A program made the translations under genes and the position numbers. A model generated the notes under the pieces. That model made no database searches, was not told the origin of the DNA, and saw only the letters and a list, made by a program, of their open reading frames with translations. DNA of 64,000 bases. Origin: Burkholderia sp. FERM BP-3421. Lineage in GTDB: Bacteria; Pseudomonadota; Gammaproteobacteria; Burkholderiales; Burkholderiaceae. Positions 17,361-25,920 of the stretch are shown here, piece after piece. Every line of letters begins with the position of its first letter. Within the stretch, counting starts at the first letter, position 1. Location of the stretch: assembly GCF_028657905.1 (NCBI RefSeq), contig NZ_CP117782.1:1488001-1552000 (forward strand). The letters are read 5' to 3'.

Positions 17361-18557
17361 ATGACTACCCAACAGATCCTGATCGTCGGCGGCGGCCTCG
17401 GCGGCACGATGCTCGCCAATCAGCTCGCCGCCCGCCTGTTCCGCGAACTCATCGACGGCACGGTGCGGATCACCGTGCTGTCCGACTCGCCCGACCACTA
17501 CTACAAGCCGTCATTCATGTATGTCGCGTTCGGCGCCTGCTTACGCGAGGATCTCGTGCGCCCCGAACGCGCGCTGCTGCGCCCCGAAATCGACTTCGTC
17601 ATCGATGCGGCCGTGCATTTCGACTTTGCCGCCCGGCGCGTGCATACGCGCGGCGGCGCACGCCACGCATACGACCATCTCGTGATCGCGACGGGCTGCG
17701 TCCCCGCGCCCGAGCGCATCGAGGGGCTCGCGGAAGCCGGCGATCATTTCTACCAGTACGCGCCCGCGCGACAGCTCGCGCGGCGACTCGCGGCGATCGA
17801 GCGCGGCCGGATATTCGTGACCGTGAGCTTTCCGAAATCGCACAACGTGCCGCATCAGTGCGGGATCGCGCCGATCGAGACGACGCTGATGCTCGACGAC
17901 TACCTGCGCCGGCGCGGCGTGCGCGATCAGGTGGAGATCATCTACACCTATCCGACCGTCGCGCAGTTGCTGCGCAATTGCCTGTTCCTGCAGCGCCCCA
18001 CCTGCGACATCTTGCCCGCGCTGTTCGAGCGGCGCGGCATCCGCTACCAGCGCGGCTTCACCCTCGCGCGCGTCGATCCCGCGCGCCGTGTCGCGTATTC
18101 GGAGGAAGGCGCCGAGCAGCCGTTCGACATCCTGATGGCGACGCCGCCGATTCGCGCGGTCGACGTCGTGCGCGCGAGCGGCATTTCGGAGGCGGCCGAC
18201 GACGAAGGCTGGCTACCCACCGATCACGAAACGATGCAGGTGCACGGGCTCGACAACGTGCATGTGCTCGGCGATACGGTGGACCTGCCTGTCAGCAAGG
18301 CAGGCGGCGCCTGCCACAACCAGGCGCCCGTGATCGCCGAGAACCTCGCCGCGCAGATCCGGCTCGGCGATGCGCCGGTCACGCGCTACGACGGCAAGGT
18401 GCAGGCGGTGGCGCAAATGGGTCTCGATGCGGGCATGCCGCTCTGGTACGACTATCGCCGCGATGTGCAGCCAACGCCGCCGACCCGCCTCGGCGGCCTG
18501 CTCCGCCACGGCTTCAACCGCGGCCTTTACTGGGCGGTCGCGCGCGGCCTCGCCTGA
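17361..18557 (+). CDS. sulfide:quinone oxidoreductase-like FAD-dependent oxidoreductase
   Basis: The 398-aa flavoprotein belongs to the NADH dehydrogenase II / SQR group. The FAD-binding Rossmann motif ILIVGGGLGGTMLANQL is at the N-terminus, VIATGCVP is near residue 112, and the second FAD contact is HVLGDTVDLPVSKAG. Cysteines in PHQCGIAPIE and GGACHNQAP occupy places expected for the redox-active pair of SQR, which passes electrons from sulfide to quinone and leaves persulfide. The next gene encodes DUF1641, a frequent SQR partner. The ATG at 17361 follows AAGGAGCGG. Sulfide as substrate is an inference from these cysteines and the neighbour. Confidence 0.82.
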   Translation: MTTQQILIVGGGLGGTMLANQLAARLFRELIDGTVRITVLSDSPDHYYKPSFMYVAFGACLREDLVRPERALLRPEIDFVIDAAVHFDFAARRVHTRGGARHAYDHLVIATGCVPAPERIEGLAEAGDHFYQYAPARQLARRLAAIERGRIFVTVSFPKSHNVPHQCGIAPIETTLMLDDYLRRRGVRDQVEIIYTYPTVAQLLRNCLFLQRPTCDILPALFERRGIRYQRGFTLARVDPARRVAYSEEGAEQPFDILMATPPIRAVDVVRASGISEAADDEGWLPTDHETMQVHGLDNVHVLGDTVDLPVSKAGGACHNQAPVIAENLAAQIRLGDAPVTRYDGKVQAVAQMGLDAGMPLWYDYRRDVQPTPPTRLGGLLRHGFNRGLYWAVARGLA

Positions 18558-18612
18558 ATCCCGCCCTCGCTCGGCGAACCGCCGGCGCGCAACGTTTCCG
18601 GAGAACGTCACC

Positions 18613-19026
18613 ATGTCCCTTGCCACCGCCGATCCGGCCCACGCCGACGCGCCGGCCGATGCGCTCCTCGCCCGGCTGCAGCCGCTCGTCGACGGGCCGC
18701 GTCTCGATACGCTCGTCGATCTGTTCGCGCTCGTCGCCGACCTGCTCGACTTCGCCGATCCCGCGCTCGTCGGCCGGCTCGCAGGAACCTTCGAGGAACT
18801 CGTCGCGGCCGGCTCGACGGCGGGCGGCGCGCTGCGCATCGCCAGCGCCGAAGCCGGCCGGCGGACCGACGCGCCGTCGGCGCGGGCGCTCTGGTCGCTG
18901 GTTCGCGACGCCGATACCCGCCGCGGCCTCGGCCTGCTGCTGCGCACGCTGCAGATCGTCGGCGCGCAGCATCGACAGGCGGGAGGTGAGATGTGCCAGC
19001 CTCCAACCGACGCCGCGCATCAATGA
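18613..19026 (+). CDS. DUF1641 family protein, SQR-associated
   Basis: The 137-aa protein is helical and acidic. Its core, LVDLFALVADLLDFADPALV followed by GLLLRTLQIVGA, resembles DUF1641. DUF1641 proteins are commonly encoded beside sulfide:quinone oxidoreductase or formate-dehydrogenase-related genes; their molecular job is not known. It lies 55 bp after the flavoprotein gene on the same strand and ends at a strong hairpin. I see no signal peptide or membrane helix, so it is probably cytoplasmic and acts with the flavoprotein. Confidence 0.7.
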   Translation: MSLATADPAHADAPADALLARLQPLVDGPRLDTLVDLFALVADLLDFADPALVGRLAGTFEELVAAGSTAGGALRIASAEAGRRTDAPSARALWSLVRDADTRRGLGLLLRTLQIVGAQHRQAGGEMCQPPTDAAHQ

Positions 19027-19027
19027 A

Positions 19028-19058
19028 AACGCCCCGCATTCCAGGCATGCGGGGCGTT
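19028..19058. terminator. bidirectional hairpin between DUF1641 and CoA-transferase genes
   Basis: AACGCCCCGCAT and ATGCGGGGCGTT form a near-perfect stem immediately after the DUF1641 stop. On the minus strand the stem is followed by TTTTC, so it also terminates the converging CoA-transferase transcript. Confidence 0.7.
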
Positions 19059-19102
19059 GCGCCGCTTCTCGGCGGCCGCGCCGGGCGCGGCCCGAGACGC
19101 GG

Positions 19103-19744
19103 TTAAGACACGGCGCTCACGTCGAGCGGCGCGCCCGTCTTGGTCTTGATTTCGTCGACGCTCACGCCGTCGGCCAACTCGACCACCTTCAGCCCCGCCG
19201 GCGTCACCTCGATCACGCCGAGGTCGGTGATGATCAGGTCCACGACGCCCACGCCCGTCAGCGGCAGCGTGCATGCGTCGAGGATCTTGTGCTGGTCGCC
19301 CTTCGCGACGTGCTCCATCAGCACGATCACGCGCTTCACGCCCGCCACCAGGTCCATCGCGCCGCCCATGCCCTTGATCATCTTGCCCGGGATCATCCAG
19401 TTCGCGAGATCGCCCGTCCTGCTGACCTGCATCGCGCCGAGGATCGCAAGATTGATGTGACCGCCGCGGATCATCGCGAACGAATCCGCCGACGAAAACG
19501 TCGACGAACCCGGCAGCGTCGTGATCGTCTGCTTGCCGGCATTGATCAGGTCGGCGTCGACCTCGTCGTCGGCCGGGAACGGCCCGATGCCGAGCAGCCC
19601 GTTCTCCGACTGCAGCCACACCTCGACGTCCGACGGGACGTGGTTGGCCACGAGCGTCGGCAGGCCGATGCCAAGGTTCACATAAAAGCCGTCCTGCAGC
19701 TCCCGCGCCGCGCGCGCGGCCATCTGGTCACGATTCCAAGCCAT
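19103..19744 (-). CDS. scoB: 3-oxoacid CoA-transferase subunit B
   Basis: This 213-aa beta subunit of a two-component CoA-transferase moves CoA between succinyl-CoA and acetoacetate or a related 3-oxoacid. The catalytic Glu lies in WLQSENGLLGIGPFP near residue 47, the standard SENG motif. LGIGLPTLVANHVP and GGHINLAILGAMQVS are family blocks. The stop of subunit A lies one base away, so the two genes form one unit. The paired SCOT genes are often used for ketone-body or polyhydroxybutyrate turnover; acetoacetate preference is inferred from similarity only. Confidence 0.92.
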   Translation of the reverse strand: MAWNRDQMAARAARELQDGFYVNLGIGLPTLVANHVPSDVEVWLQSENGLLGIGPFPADDEVDADLINAGKQTITTLPGSSTFSSADSFAMIRGGHINLAILGAMQVSRTGDLANWMIPGKMIKGMGGAMDLVAGVKRVIVLMEHVAKGDQHKILDACTLPLTGVGVVDLIITDLGVIEVTPAGLKVVELADGVSVDEIKTKTGAPLDVSAVS

Positions 19745-19745
19745 G

Positions 19746-20450
19746 TCATTCTCCTTTCGCGCGGACGGTGCGTTGTTCGATACGTTTTTCCGGCGTGGTG
19801 TTGAGCACCACCCGTTGCACGAAGATGCCGGGCGTATGGACCTCGTCCGGATCGAAGGTGCCGGTCTCGACGATCTCCTCGACCTCCGCGACCGTGATCC
19901 TGCCCGCCATCGCGCATACCGGGTTGAAGTTGCGCGCCGTGCGGCGGTAGATCAGGTTGCCCGCCTTGTCCGCCTTCCAGGCCTTCACGAGCGCGACGTC
20001 GGCCGTGAGCGACGGCTCCAGCACGTAGTGGCGATCGCCGAACTGGCGGGTTTCCTTGCCCTCCGCGATCACCGTGCCGTAGCCCGTGCCCGTGAAGAAG
20101 GCCGGGATCCCCGCGCCGCCCGCGCGCAGCTTCTCCGCGAGCGTGCCTTGCGGCGTGAACTCGAGTTCGAGCTCGCCCGCCAGATATTGACGTTCGAATT
20201 CCTTGTTTTCGCCCACGTACGACGAAATCATCTTCTTGACCTGGCGCGTTTCGAGCAGCAGCCCGAGGCCGAACCCGTCGACGCCCGCATTGTTGCTGAT
20301 GCAGGTGATGCCCTTCACGCCGGTGTCGCGCAGCGCGGCGATCAAGGCCTCGGGAATGCCGCACAGGCCGAAACCGCCGACCGCGAAGGTCTGCCCGTCA
20401 CGGACCACGCCTTCGAGCGCGACGGCCGCGCTTGGATAGACTTTGTTCAT
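19746..20450 (-). CDS. scoA: 3-oxoacid CoA-transferase subunit A
   Basis: This is the 234-aa alpha subunit. The N-terminal GGFGLCGIPEALIAAL is the CoA-transferase family 1 signature, and NNAGVDGFGLGLLL with TGYGTVIAEGKETR are typical of SCOT-A. I place the start at the ATG at 20450, which has AGAGGAAGGG upstream; a longer frame extends into the divergent promoter region without a ribosome site. The gene ends one base before scoB begins. A PAS-LuxR regulator is divergently encoded 218 bp away and is an obvious candidate regulator. Confidence 0.92.
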   Translation of the reverse strand: MNKVYPSAAVALEGVVRDGQTFAVGGFGLCGIPEALIAALRDTGVKGITCISNNAGVDGFGLGLLLETRQVKKMISSYVGENKEFERQYLAGELELEFTPQGTLAEKLRAGGAGIPAFFTGTGYGTVIAEGKETRQFGDRHYVLEPSLTADVALVKAWKADKAGNLIYRRTARNFNPVCAMAGRITVAEVEEIVETGTFDPDEVHTPGIFVQRVVLNTTPEKRIEQRTVRAKGE

Positions 20451-20668
20451 CAGTATGTCCCTTCCTCTATGGAAACCAGCCAAACCGGTTCGCGCGATGC
20501 GTGCCGGACGAACCCGCCGCATCATTCTAAGCACGCCCGGCGAAACCCGCCGCGACGTCATGATCCGCCTGAAAGGGTACGATGCCGACCGGATGCGGCA
20601 CAATACGCAAAAGTACATAAGCGTTTGCCGCCACGGGCGGCGCCCATCCGTCCGCATCCGTCGATCCC

Positions 20669-21214
20669 ATGCCCGCCCTCGATTACCAGACCGCCTTCCA
20701 CCTCGCGCCGATCGGCCTCGTCCTGTCGCGCGATCGGGTCATCGAAGACTGCAACGAAGAACTGGCCGCGATCTTCCGCTGCGCGCGCGCCGACCTGATC
20801 GGCCAGTCGTTCCAGGTGTTGTACCCGTCGCCCGACGAGTTCGCGCGGATCGGCGAACGGATCCCGCCCGTGATGATCGCGCAGGGCAGCTACGCCGACG
20901 ACCGGATCATGAAGCGCGCGAGCGGCGAGCTATTCTGGTGCCACGTGACGGGCCGCGCGCTCGACCGCACCGCGCCGCTCGCGGCGGGCGTATGGACCTT
21001 CGAGGATCTGAGCGCGACGCGCCGGGTCGCGGTGGAACTGACGCCGCGCGAACGCGAGATCGCCGCGCAGCTCGCGACCGGCAAGACCAGCAAGCAGATC
21101 GGCCGGGTGCTCGACATCAGCTCGCGAACCGTCGACATCTATCGCGCGCGCCTGATCCGCAAGTACGGCACGAACAACACCGCCGAGCTGCTGCAGCGCC
21201 TGCTCGGGCACTGA
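20669..21214 (+). CDS. PAS-LuxR transcriptional regulator
   Basis: The 181-aa protein has one PAS sensor domain (residues about 1-115, with the end block ERIPPVMIAQGSYADDRIMK and GELFWCHVTGRALD). A GerE/LuxR helix-turn-helix follows (residues about 122-180): LTPREREIAAQLATGKTSKQ, SSRTVDIYRARL and KYGTNNTAELL. There is no receiver domain, so it should sense a ligand or redox state directly. It is divergent from scoAB. Proteins of this short architecture regulate several Burkholderia metabolic genes; control of scoAB is inferred from position alone. Confidence 0.85.
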   Translation: MPALDYQTAFHLAPIGLVLSRDRVIEDCNEELAAIFRCARADLIGQSFQVLYPSPDEFARIGERIPPVMIAQGSYADDRIMKRASGELFWCHVTGRALDRTAPLAAGVWTFEDLSATRRVAVELTPREREIAAQLATGKTSKQIGRVLDISSRTVDIYRARLIRKYGTNNTAELLQRLLGH

Positions 21215-21264
21215 GCCGCGCGCGCCGGGCACGCTGGCGGAACAGCCGCCCGACCGCGGCGCCA

Positions 21265-21299
21265 CAAGAAAAGAAAACGCGCCGGAGAACGCCGACGCG
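21265..21299 (-). terminator. terminator after the thioesterase gene
   Basis: On the minus strand CGCGTCGG-N6-CCGGCGCG forms an 8-bp stem with one G-T pair and is followed by TTTTCTTTTCTT. It lies 20 bases past the thioesterase stop and faces the end of the PAS-LuxR gene. Confidence 0.65.
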
Positions 21300-21319
21300 C
21301 AGACATGCAGGGCGGAGAC

Positions 21320-21751
21320 TCAGGCGGTCTTCACCTGCAGCGCGGACTCGATCGTCGCGCGCAACAGGTCCGGAATCGGCACCGACTTGCCGAGCGCGTA
21401 GTCGACCCAGACGCAGCGCGCGTTGCCGCGCGCGTACAGGTGCTCGGGATCGTCCGCGCGGGTCAGCTCGAAGCCGGTATCGAAACTGCTGCGGCCGGGC
21501 TTCGCGACCGACATCTTCGCGATGATGTCGCCCGGATAGTGCAATTGCTTCAGAAACTCCATCGACGCATTGACGATCACGGGCCCCTGCCCTTCGCCGT
21601 TGCCGCCCGCCACGCCGAGCTGCTCGAACCACGAGATCCGGACCTGCTCCATGTAACGGAAATAGACCGTGTTGTTCACATGGCCGAAGGCGTCCATGTC
21701 GCCCCAGCGGATCGGCATCGACATTTCAAAAACGTGGGTGTAATCGCTCAT
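21320..21751 (-). CDS. acyl-CoA thioesterase, 4HBT/YbgC type
   Basis: The 143-aa protein is a single hot-dog domain. The N-terminal RWGDMDAFGHVNNTVYFRYM contains the catalytic Asp and the HVNN block of 4-hydroxybenzoyl-CoA-thioesterase-like enzymes, which hydrolyse acyl-CoA. VEFLKQLHYPGD-type sequence (MEFLKQLHYPGDII) also fits. It follows an SDR gene by 29 bp and is surely co-transcribed with it. Chain-length preference cannot be told from sequence. The ribosome site (AAGAAG) is modest. Confidence 0.9.
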   Translation of the reverse strand: MSDYTHVFEMSMPIRWGDMDAFGHVNNTVYFRYMEQVRISWFEQLGVAGGNGEGQGPVIVNASMEFLKQLHYPGDIIAKMSVAKPGRSSFDTGFELTRADDPEHLYARGNARCVWVDYALGKSVPIPDLLRATIESALQVKTA

Positions 21752-21780
21752 TGGAATCTTCTTGCGGGTGTCACGCTGCC

Positions 21781-22557
21781 TTACGCGAGCCCGAAGCCAT
21801 CGTCGGCCGAGATGATCGAGCCGTTGATGAACTGGGACTCGTCGGCCGCCAGCAGCAACAGCAGGCCGTCGAGATCCTGTGGCTTGCCGAGGCGCTTGCG
21901 CGGCAGCATCGACTGCAGCTTCTGGCCCTGCTCGGTTTCCCACAGGTCGTGATTGAGTTCGGTATCGATATAGCCGGGACAGATCGCATTGACGTTGATC
22001 CCGTGGCGTCCCCATTCGAGCGCCATCACGCGGGTCATGTGCACGACCGCGGCCTTGCTCATCGCGTACAGGCCGATCTGCGACAACGGGCGCAGCCCCG
22101 CCACCGACGCGATGTTGATGATCCGGCAGCCCGGCTTGCCGTTGCCCTTGCCGCGCATCATCATGCGCTTCGCCACTTCCTGCGCGACGAAGAAAGCGCC
22201 GCGGGTGTTGGTGTCGAACACGGATTCGAAATCGGCGGGGGTCACGTCGACCAGCTTCTGCCGCTTCGAGACGCCGGAATTGTTGACCAGGATATCGATC
22301 ATGCCGGCCTCGGTTTCCGCATGCGCGACGGCCGCCTTGATGCTCTGGCAATCGGTCACGTCGAGCGACACCACGTGCGCGGCGCCGCCCTCGGCCTCGA
22401 TCTGCGCGCGCAATTCCTTGAGCCGCTCGACGCGCCGGCTCGCCAGCACGACCTTCGCGCCCGCCTGCGACAGCACCTGCGCGAAGCGCTGGCCGAGCCC
22501 GCTCGACGCGCCCGTCACCATCGCCACCTTGCCTTCCAGATTGATCGAACGACCCAT
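21781..22557 (-). CDS. short-chain dehydrogenase/reductase
   Basis: This 258-aa classical SDR has the cofactor motif VTGASSGLGQRFA (residues 14-26), the structural NNSG and the catalytic YAMSK with its preceding Ser (INIASVAGL). Such enzymes reduce or oxidise carbonyls with NAD(P)(H); Arg residues after the second strand (ASRRVERL) favour NADP. It is read with the thioesterase gene downstream and divergently from ETF-QO, suggesting a role in acyl-CoA or lipid metabolism. AGGAAAGGAACTGGCT precedes the ATG. Confidence 0.9.
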   Translation of the reverse strand: MGRSINLEGKVAMVTGASSGLGQRFAQVLSQAGAKVVLASRRVERLKELRAQIEAEGGAAHVVSLDVTDCQSIKAAVAHAETEAGMIDILVNNSGVSKRQKLVDVTPADFESVFDTNTRGAFFVAQEVAKRMMMRGKGNGKPGCRIINIASVAGLRPLSQIGLYAMSKAAVVHMTRVMALEWGRHGINVNAICPGYIDTELNHDLWETEQGQKLQSMLPRKRLGKPQDLDGLLLLLAADESQFINGSIISADDGFGLA

Positions 22558-22621
22558 AGCCAGTTCCTTTCCTTGACGACGCCAGGCCGAGCGCCCGCGC
22601 GCGGCCACCTTATCACACAAA

Positions 22622-22637
22622 TAGAACGATCGTGCTA
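22622..22637. promoter_or_regulatory. 16-bp near-palindrome, TetR-type operator candidate
   Basis: TAGAACGATCGTGCTA pairs with itself at seven of eight positions around the centre of ACGATCGT. It sits between the divergent SDR-thioesterase operon and the ETF-QO gene, about 65 bp upstream of the former's ATG and 90 bp from the latter's. The form is typical of operators bound by TetR-family repressors of fatty-acid and branched-chain acyl-CoA genes. No TetR gene lies in the window, so the binder is unknown. Confidence 0.5.
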
Positions 22638-22725
22638 ATCTAGCCGCGTCCGGTTGCGGCAAGCGTTTTATTTCGCGGACAATACGCTCCCGAATAAAAG
22701 CATTCTAACGGTTAGAGGAATCTCC

Positions 22726-24399
22726 ATGACCCCCGCAAGCCTCATCGAGCAATATGGTCCGCGCGAATCGATGGAATATGACGTCGTGATCGTTGGCGGC
22801 GGCCCCGCCGGGCTGTCGGCGGCGGTCCGGCTCAAGCAGCGCGCCGCCGAGAAAGGCGCGGAGATCGGGGTGTGCGTGCTGGAGAAGGGGTCGGAGATCG
22901 GCGCGCACATCCTGTCGGGCGCGGTGATGGATCCGCGCGCGCTGACCGAACTGTTCCCCGACTGGCAGGCGCAGGGCGCGCCGCTCAACGTGCCGGTCAC
23001 GGAAGACCGCTTCCTGTTCCTGACCGAAACCGGCGCGAAGTCGGTGCCGCACTGGGCGCTGCCGGACAACTTCAAGAACGAAGGCAACTACGTGATCAGC
23101 CTCGGCAACGTCACGCGCTGGCTCGGCCAGCAGGCGGAAGCGTTGGGCGTGGAGATCTTCCCGGGCTTCCCGGCCGCGGAAATCCTCTACAACGAGGACG
23201 GCTCGGTCAAGGGCGTCGCGACCGGCAACCTCGGCGTCGGCAAGGACGGCGAACCGACCGAGAACTTCCAGCTCGGCATGGAGCTGCACGCGAAGTACAC
23301 GCTGTTTTGCGAAGGCGCGCGCGGGCACCTGGGCCGTCAGCTGATGGAGCGCTTCAAGCTCAATGCGAACAGCGAGCCGCAGTCGTACGGGATCGGCATC
23401 AAGGAACTGTGGGAAATCGATCCCGCGAAGCACAAGCCGGGCCTCGTGATGCACACGGCGGGCTGGCCGCTCAAGCGCGACACCTACGGCGGCTCGTTCC
23501 TGTACCACATGGACAATAATCAGGTGGTGGTCGGCTTCATCGTCGGGCTCGGCTACACGAACCCGTACCTGTCGCCGTTCGAGGAATTCCAGCGCTACAA
23601 GACCCATCCGGCGATCCGCCAGTTCCTCGAAGGCGGCAAGCGGGTGTCGTACGGCGCGCGCGCGATCACGGCGGGCGGGCTGCTGTCGCTGCCGAAGACG
23701 GTGTTCCCGGGCGGCGCGCTGGTGGGCGACGACGCGGGCTTCCTGAACGCGGCGCGGATCAAGGGCAGCCATGCGGCGATCAAGACCGGGATGCTGGCGG
23801 CCGACGCGGCGTTCGACGCGGTGCAGGCGGGCCGCCATGGCGACGAGCTGAATGCGTATCCGGATGCCTTCAAGCAGTCGTGGCTGCACACGGAGCTGCA
23901 CCGCGCGCGCAACTTCAAGCAGTGGATGAGCAAGGGGTTGTACCTGGGCACGGCGATGGTCGGGCTCGAACAGAAGGTGCTGGGCGGCAACGTGCCGTGG
24001 ACGCTGCATCACCAGCACGCGGATCACGAGATGCTGAAGCCGGCGTCGCAATGCGAGCCGATCCAGTATCCGAAGCCGGACGGCAAGCTGACGTTCGACC
24101 GGCTGTCGTCGGTGTTCATCTCGAACACGAACCACGAGGAGAACCAGCCGGCGCACCTGACGCTCAAGGATCCGAAGGTGCCGGTGGACGTGAACCTGCA
24201 CGTGTACGCGGGCCCGGAGGCGCGTTTCTGCCCGGCGGCGGTGTACGAGTTCGTGAAGGCCGACGACGGCGCGGAGCGCCTCGTGATCAACGCGCAGAAC
24301 TGCGTGCACTGCAAGACCTGCGACATCAAGGACCCGACCCAGAACATCGTCTGGGTCACCCCCGAGGGCGGCGGCGGACCGAATTATCCGAACATGTAA
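22726..24399 (+). CDS. electron transfer flavoprotein-ubiquinone oxidoreductase
   Basis: ETF-QO passes electrons from acyl-CoA dehydrogenases, via ETF, to ubiquinone at the inner membrane. The 557-aa protein starts with AGAGGAATCTCC and the ATG at 22726. The FAD motif is VVIVGGGPAGLSAAVRLKQ (near residue 21). The C-terminal part carries the [4Fe-4S] ligands: one Cys in ARFCPAAVYEF and three in QNCVHCKTCDIKDP. The end GGGGPNYPNM is typical. Length and domain order are complete. The neighbouring SDR, thioesterase and CoA-transferase genes fit a fatty-acid oxidation setting. Confidence 0.95.
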   Translation: MTPASLIEQYGPRESMEYDVVIVGGGPAGLSAAVRLKQRAAEKGAEIGVCVLEKGSEIGAHILSGAVMDPRALTELFPDWQAQGAPLNVPVTEDRFLFLTETGAKSVPHWALPDNFKNEGNYVISLGNVTRWLGQQAEALGVEIFPGFPAAEILYNEDGSVKGVATGNLGVGKDGEPTENFQLGMELHAKYTLFCEGARGHLGRQLMERFKLNANSEPQSYGIGIKELWEIDPAKHKPGLVMHTAGWPLKRDTYGGSFLYHMDNNQVVVGFIVGLGYTNPYLSPFEEFQRYKTHPAIRQFLEGGKRVSYGARAITAGGLLSLPKTVFPGGALVGDDAGFLNAARIKGSHAAIKTGMLAADAAFDAVQAGRHGDELNAYPDAFKQSWLHTELHRARNFKQWMSKGLYLGTAMVGLEQKVLGGNVPWTLHHQHADHEMLKPASQCEPIQYPKPDGKLTFDRLSSVFISNTNHEENQPAHLTLKDPKVPVDVNLHVYAGPEARFCPAAVYEFVKADDGAERLVINAQNCVHCKTCDIKDPTQNIVWVTPEGGGGPNYPNM

Positions 24400-24453
24400 T
24401 GCAGCCGCTGGTCCGCTCCCGAGCGGGCCATCCCCCTTCGCGGCGGCCCGCCT

Positions 24454-25902
24454 TCAGCCGCCCGTCAAATTCACGAGCCGTTCGCGCACCTGCGCGAGTA
24501 CCGGCGCCCACGCACCCACCCGCTCCTGCCGATACAGCCGGATCGCGTCATACCACGGCGCGGCCTCGCGCGCGTCCTGCCAGAACCACGCGGATACGCG
24601 ATCGATCATCAGGCAGGTCGGCACGCCGAGCGCGCCCGCCAGATGCGCAGGACCACTGTCGACCGTCACCACCAGGTCGAGATTCATCGCCAACGCCGCG
24701 ACAGCATCGAAATCCGCCGCGAATCCTTGCATCGGATCCTCGATCGCGATACCGTGCGCGCGCCAGGCGGCCAGCGTGTCGCCCCGTCCCGGCGACAGCG
24801 CGAAATACGCGATGCCCGGCACCGTCAGCAGCGTGGCGAATTGCTCGGCGGGGATCGAGCGACGCGCATCGCGGACATGGCGCGGGTCGCCGTTCCACAC
24901 GATGCCGACCCGCCGCCGGCCCGCCGCTCGCGCGTCGACCCAGGCGCGCCAGCCGGCAACCGCGCCGGCCTCCGCGCGCAGATAAGGGCGGCCCCATGCC
25001 GACGGATCATCGATGCCGAGCCGCAGCGGCAGGCTCATCAAGCCGCAGTGGAAATCGGGCCGGGTGAGCATGGCGGTTTCCAGCACGACCTCCACCGGCA
25101 GCGCGCGCGACAGCAGACCACGCAACGGCCCGTCATAGCCGACGATCAGCCGGCCGCCCTCGCCGCGCACGCGTTCCGCCAGCCGCGGCAGGAAACGCGC
25201 GGCCCACAGGCAATCGCCATGCCCCTGCTCGGCGAACACCACGAGCGTCCGGCCCGCGAGCGGCTCGCCGCGCCAGTATGCGCTGACGGCGGCCAGCGCC
25301 GCGCGGGCGGGCGGCGCCTCGCCCGGCAACGCCAAGCGCGCCTCGTAATCGCACCAGCCGCGCGCGAAGTCGCCGGCGCGCAGCGCCAGTTCGGCATGGT
25401 CGAAACGCAGGTAGGGATTCGCGCCGTCCAGCGCGCGGGCGCGCGCGAACCAGGCATGCGCCTCGTCGAAACGCGCCTGTTCCTTCACGCACAGCGCCAG
25501 CTTGTGCATCACCACGGTGTTGTCGGGCACGTTCGCCGCCGCCTCTCGCAGCAAGCGTTCGGCCGCGTCGAGGTCACCACGCGCCTCGCATGACGCCGCG
25601 CGCCACACGAGCGCATTCCCGTCGCGCGGATCGTCGGCCAGCAGGCGCGACGTCGCGTCGTCGACGAGCGGCCACGCGCGCAGCTTGAAGCCAAGCTGCG
25701 CGATCGCCGTCAGCAGATGGGGAGAATCCAGCGCCGGATCAAGGCGGTACGCGGCCAGCAACGCATCGAGCGCCGCCTGCCAGCGGTCGCCCGGCGTGCT
25801 CAGCAGTGCGCGACCGAGCGCGAGCCAGTCCTGCGCGCCGGCATCGGCGCACGCCGTGCGCGCGCGCAGCGCGGCAAGCGGATCGTCCGGCGCGCCCGGC
25901 AT
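24454..25902 (-). CDS. TPR protein with glycosyltransferase-9-like C-terminal domain
   Basis: The 482-aa protein begins with tetratricopeptide-type repeats (residues about 25-190; for example DARFDEAHAWFARARALDGA-like units). It ends with a GT-B half-domain (residues about 225-470) containing RVGIVWNGDPRHVRDARRSI and LVVTVDSGPAHLAGALGVPT, the nucleotide-sugar-binding signature of heptosyltransferase-like GT9 enzymes. It lacks the usual paired N-terminal GT9 half. No signal peptide is seen. Such proteins often modify surface glycans or flagellin, but acceptor and sugar are unknown. It lies 18 bp after aroC on the same strand. Confidence 0.75.
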   Translation of the reverse strand: MPGAPDDPLAALRARTACADAGAQDWLALGRALLSTPGDRWQAALDALLAAYRLDPALDSPHLLTAIAQLGFKLRAWPLVDDATSRLLADDPRDGNALVWRAASCEARGDLDAAERLLREAAANVPDNTVVMHKLALCVKEQARFDEAHAWFARARALDGANPYLRFDHAELALRAGDFARGWCDYEARLALPGEAPPARAALAAVSAYWRGEPLAGRTLVVFAEQGHGDCLWAARFLPRLAERVRGEGGRLIVGYDGPLRGLLSRALPVEVVLETAMLTRPDFHCGLMSLPLRLGIDDPSAWGRPYLRAEAGAVAGWRAWVDARAAGRRRVGIVWNGDPRHVRDARRSIPAEQFATLLTVPGIAYFALSPGRGDTLAAWRAHGIAIEDPMQGFAADFDAVAALAMNLDLVVTVDSGPAHLAGALGVPTCLMIDRVSAWFWQDAREAAPWYDAIRLYRQERVGAWAPVLAQVRERLVNLTGG

Positions 25903-25920
25903 CCCGCGCCTCGCCGGCCG

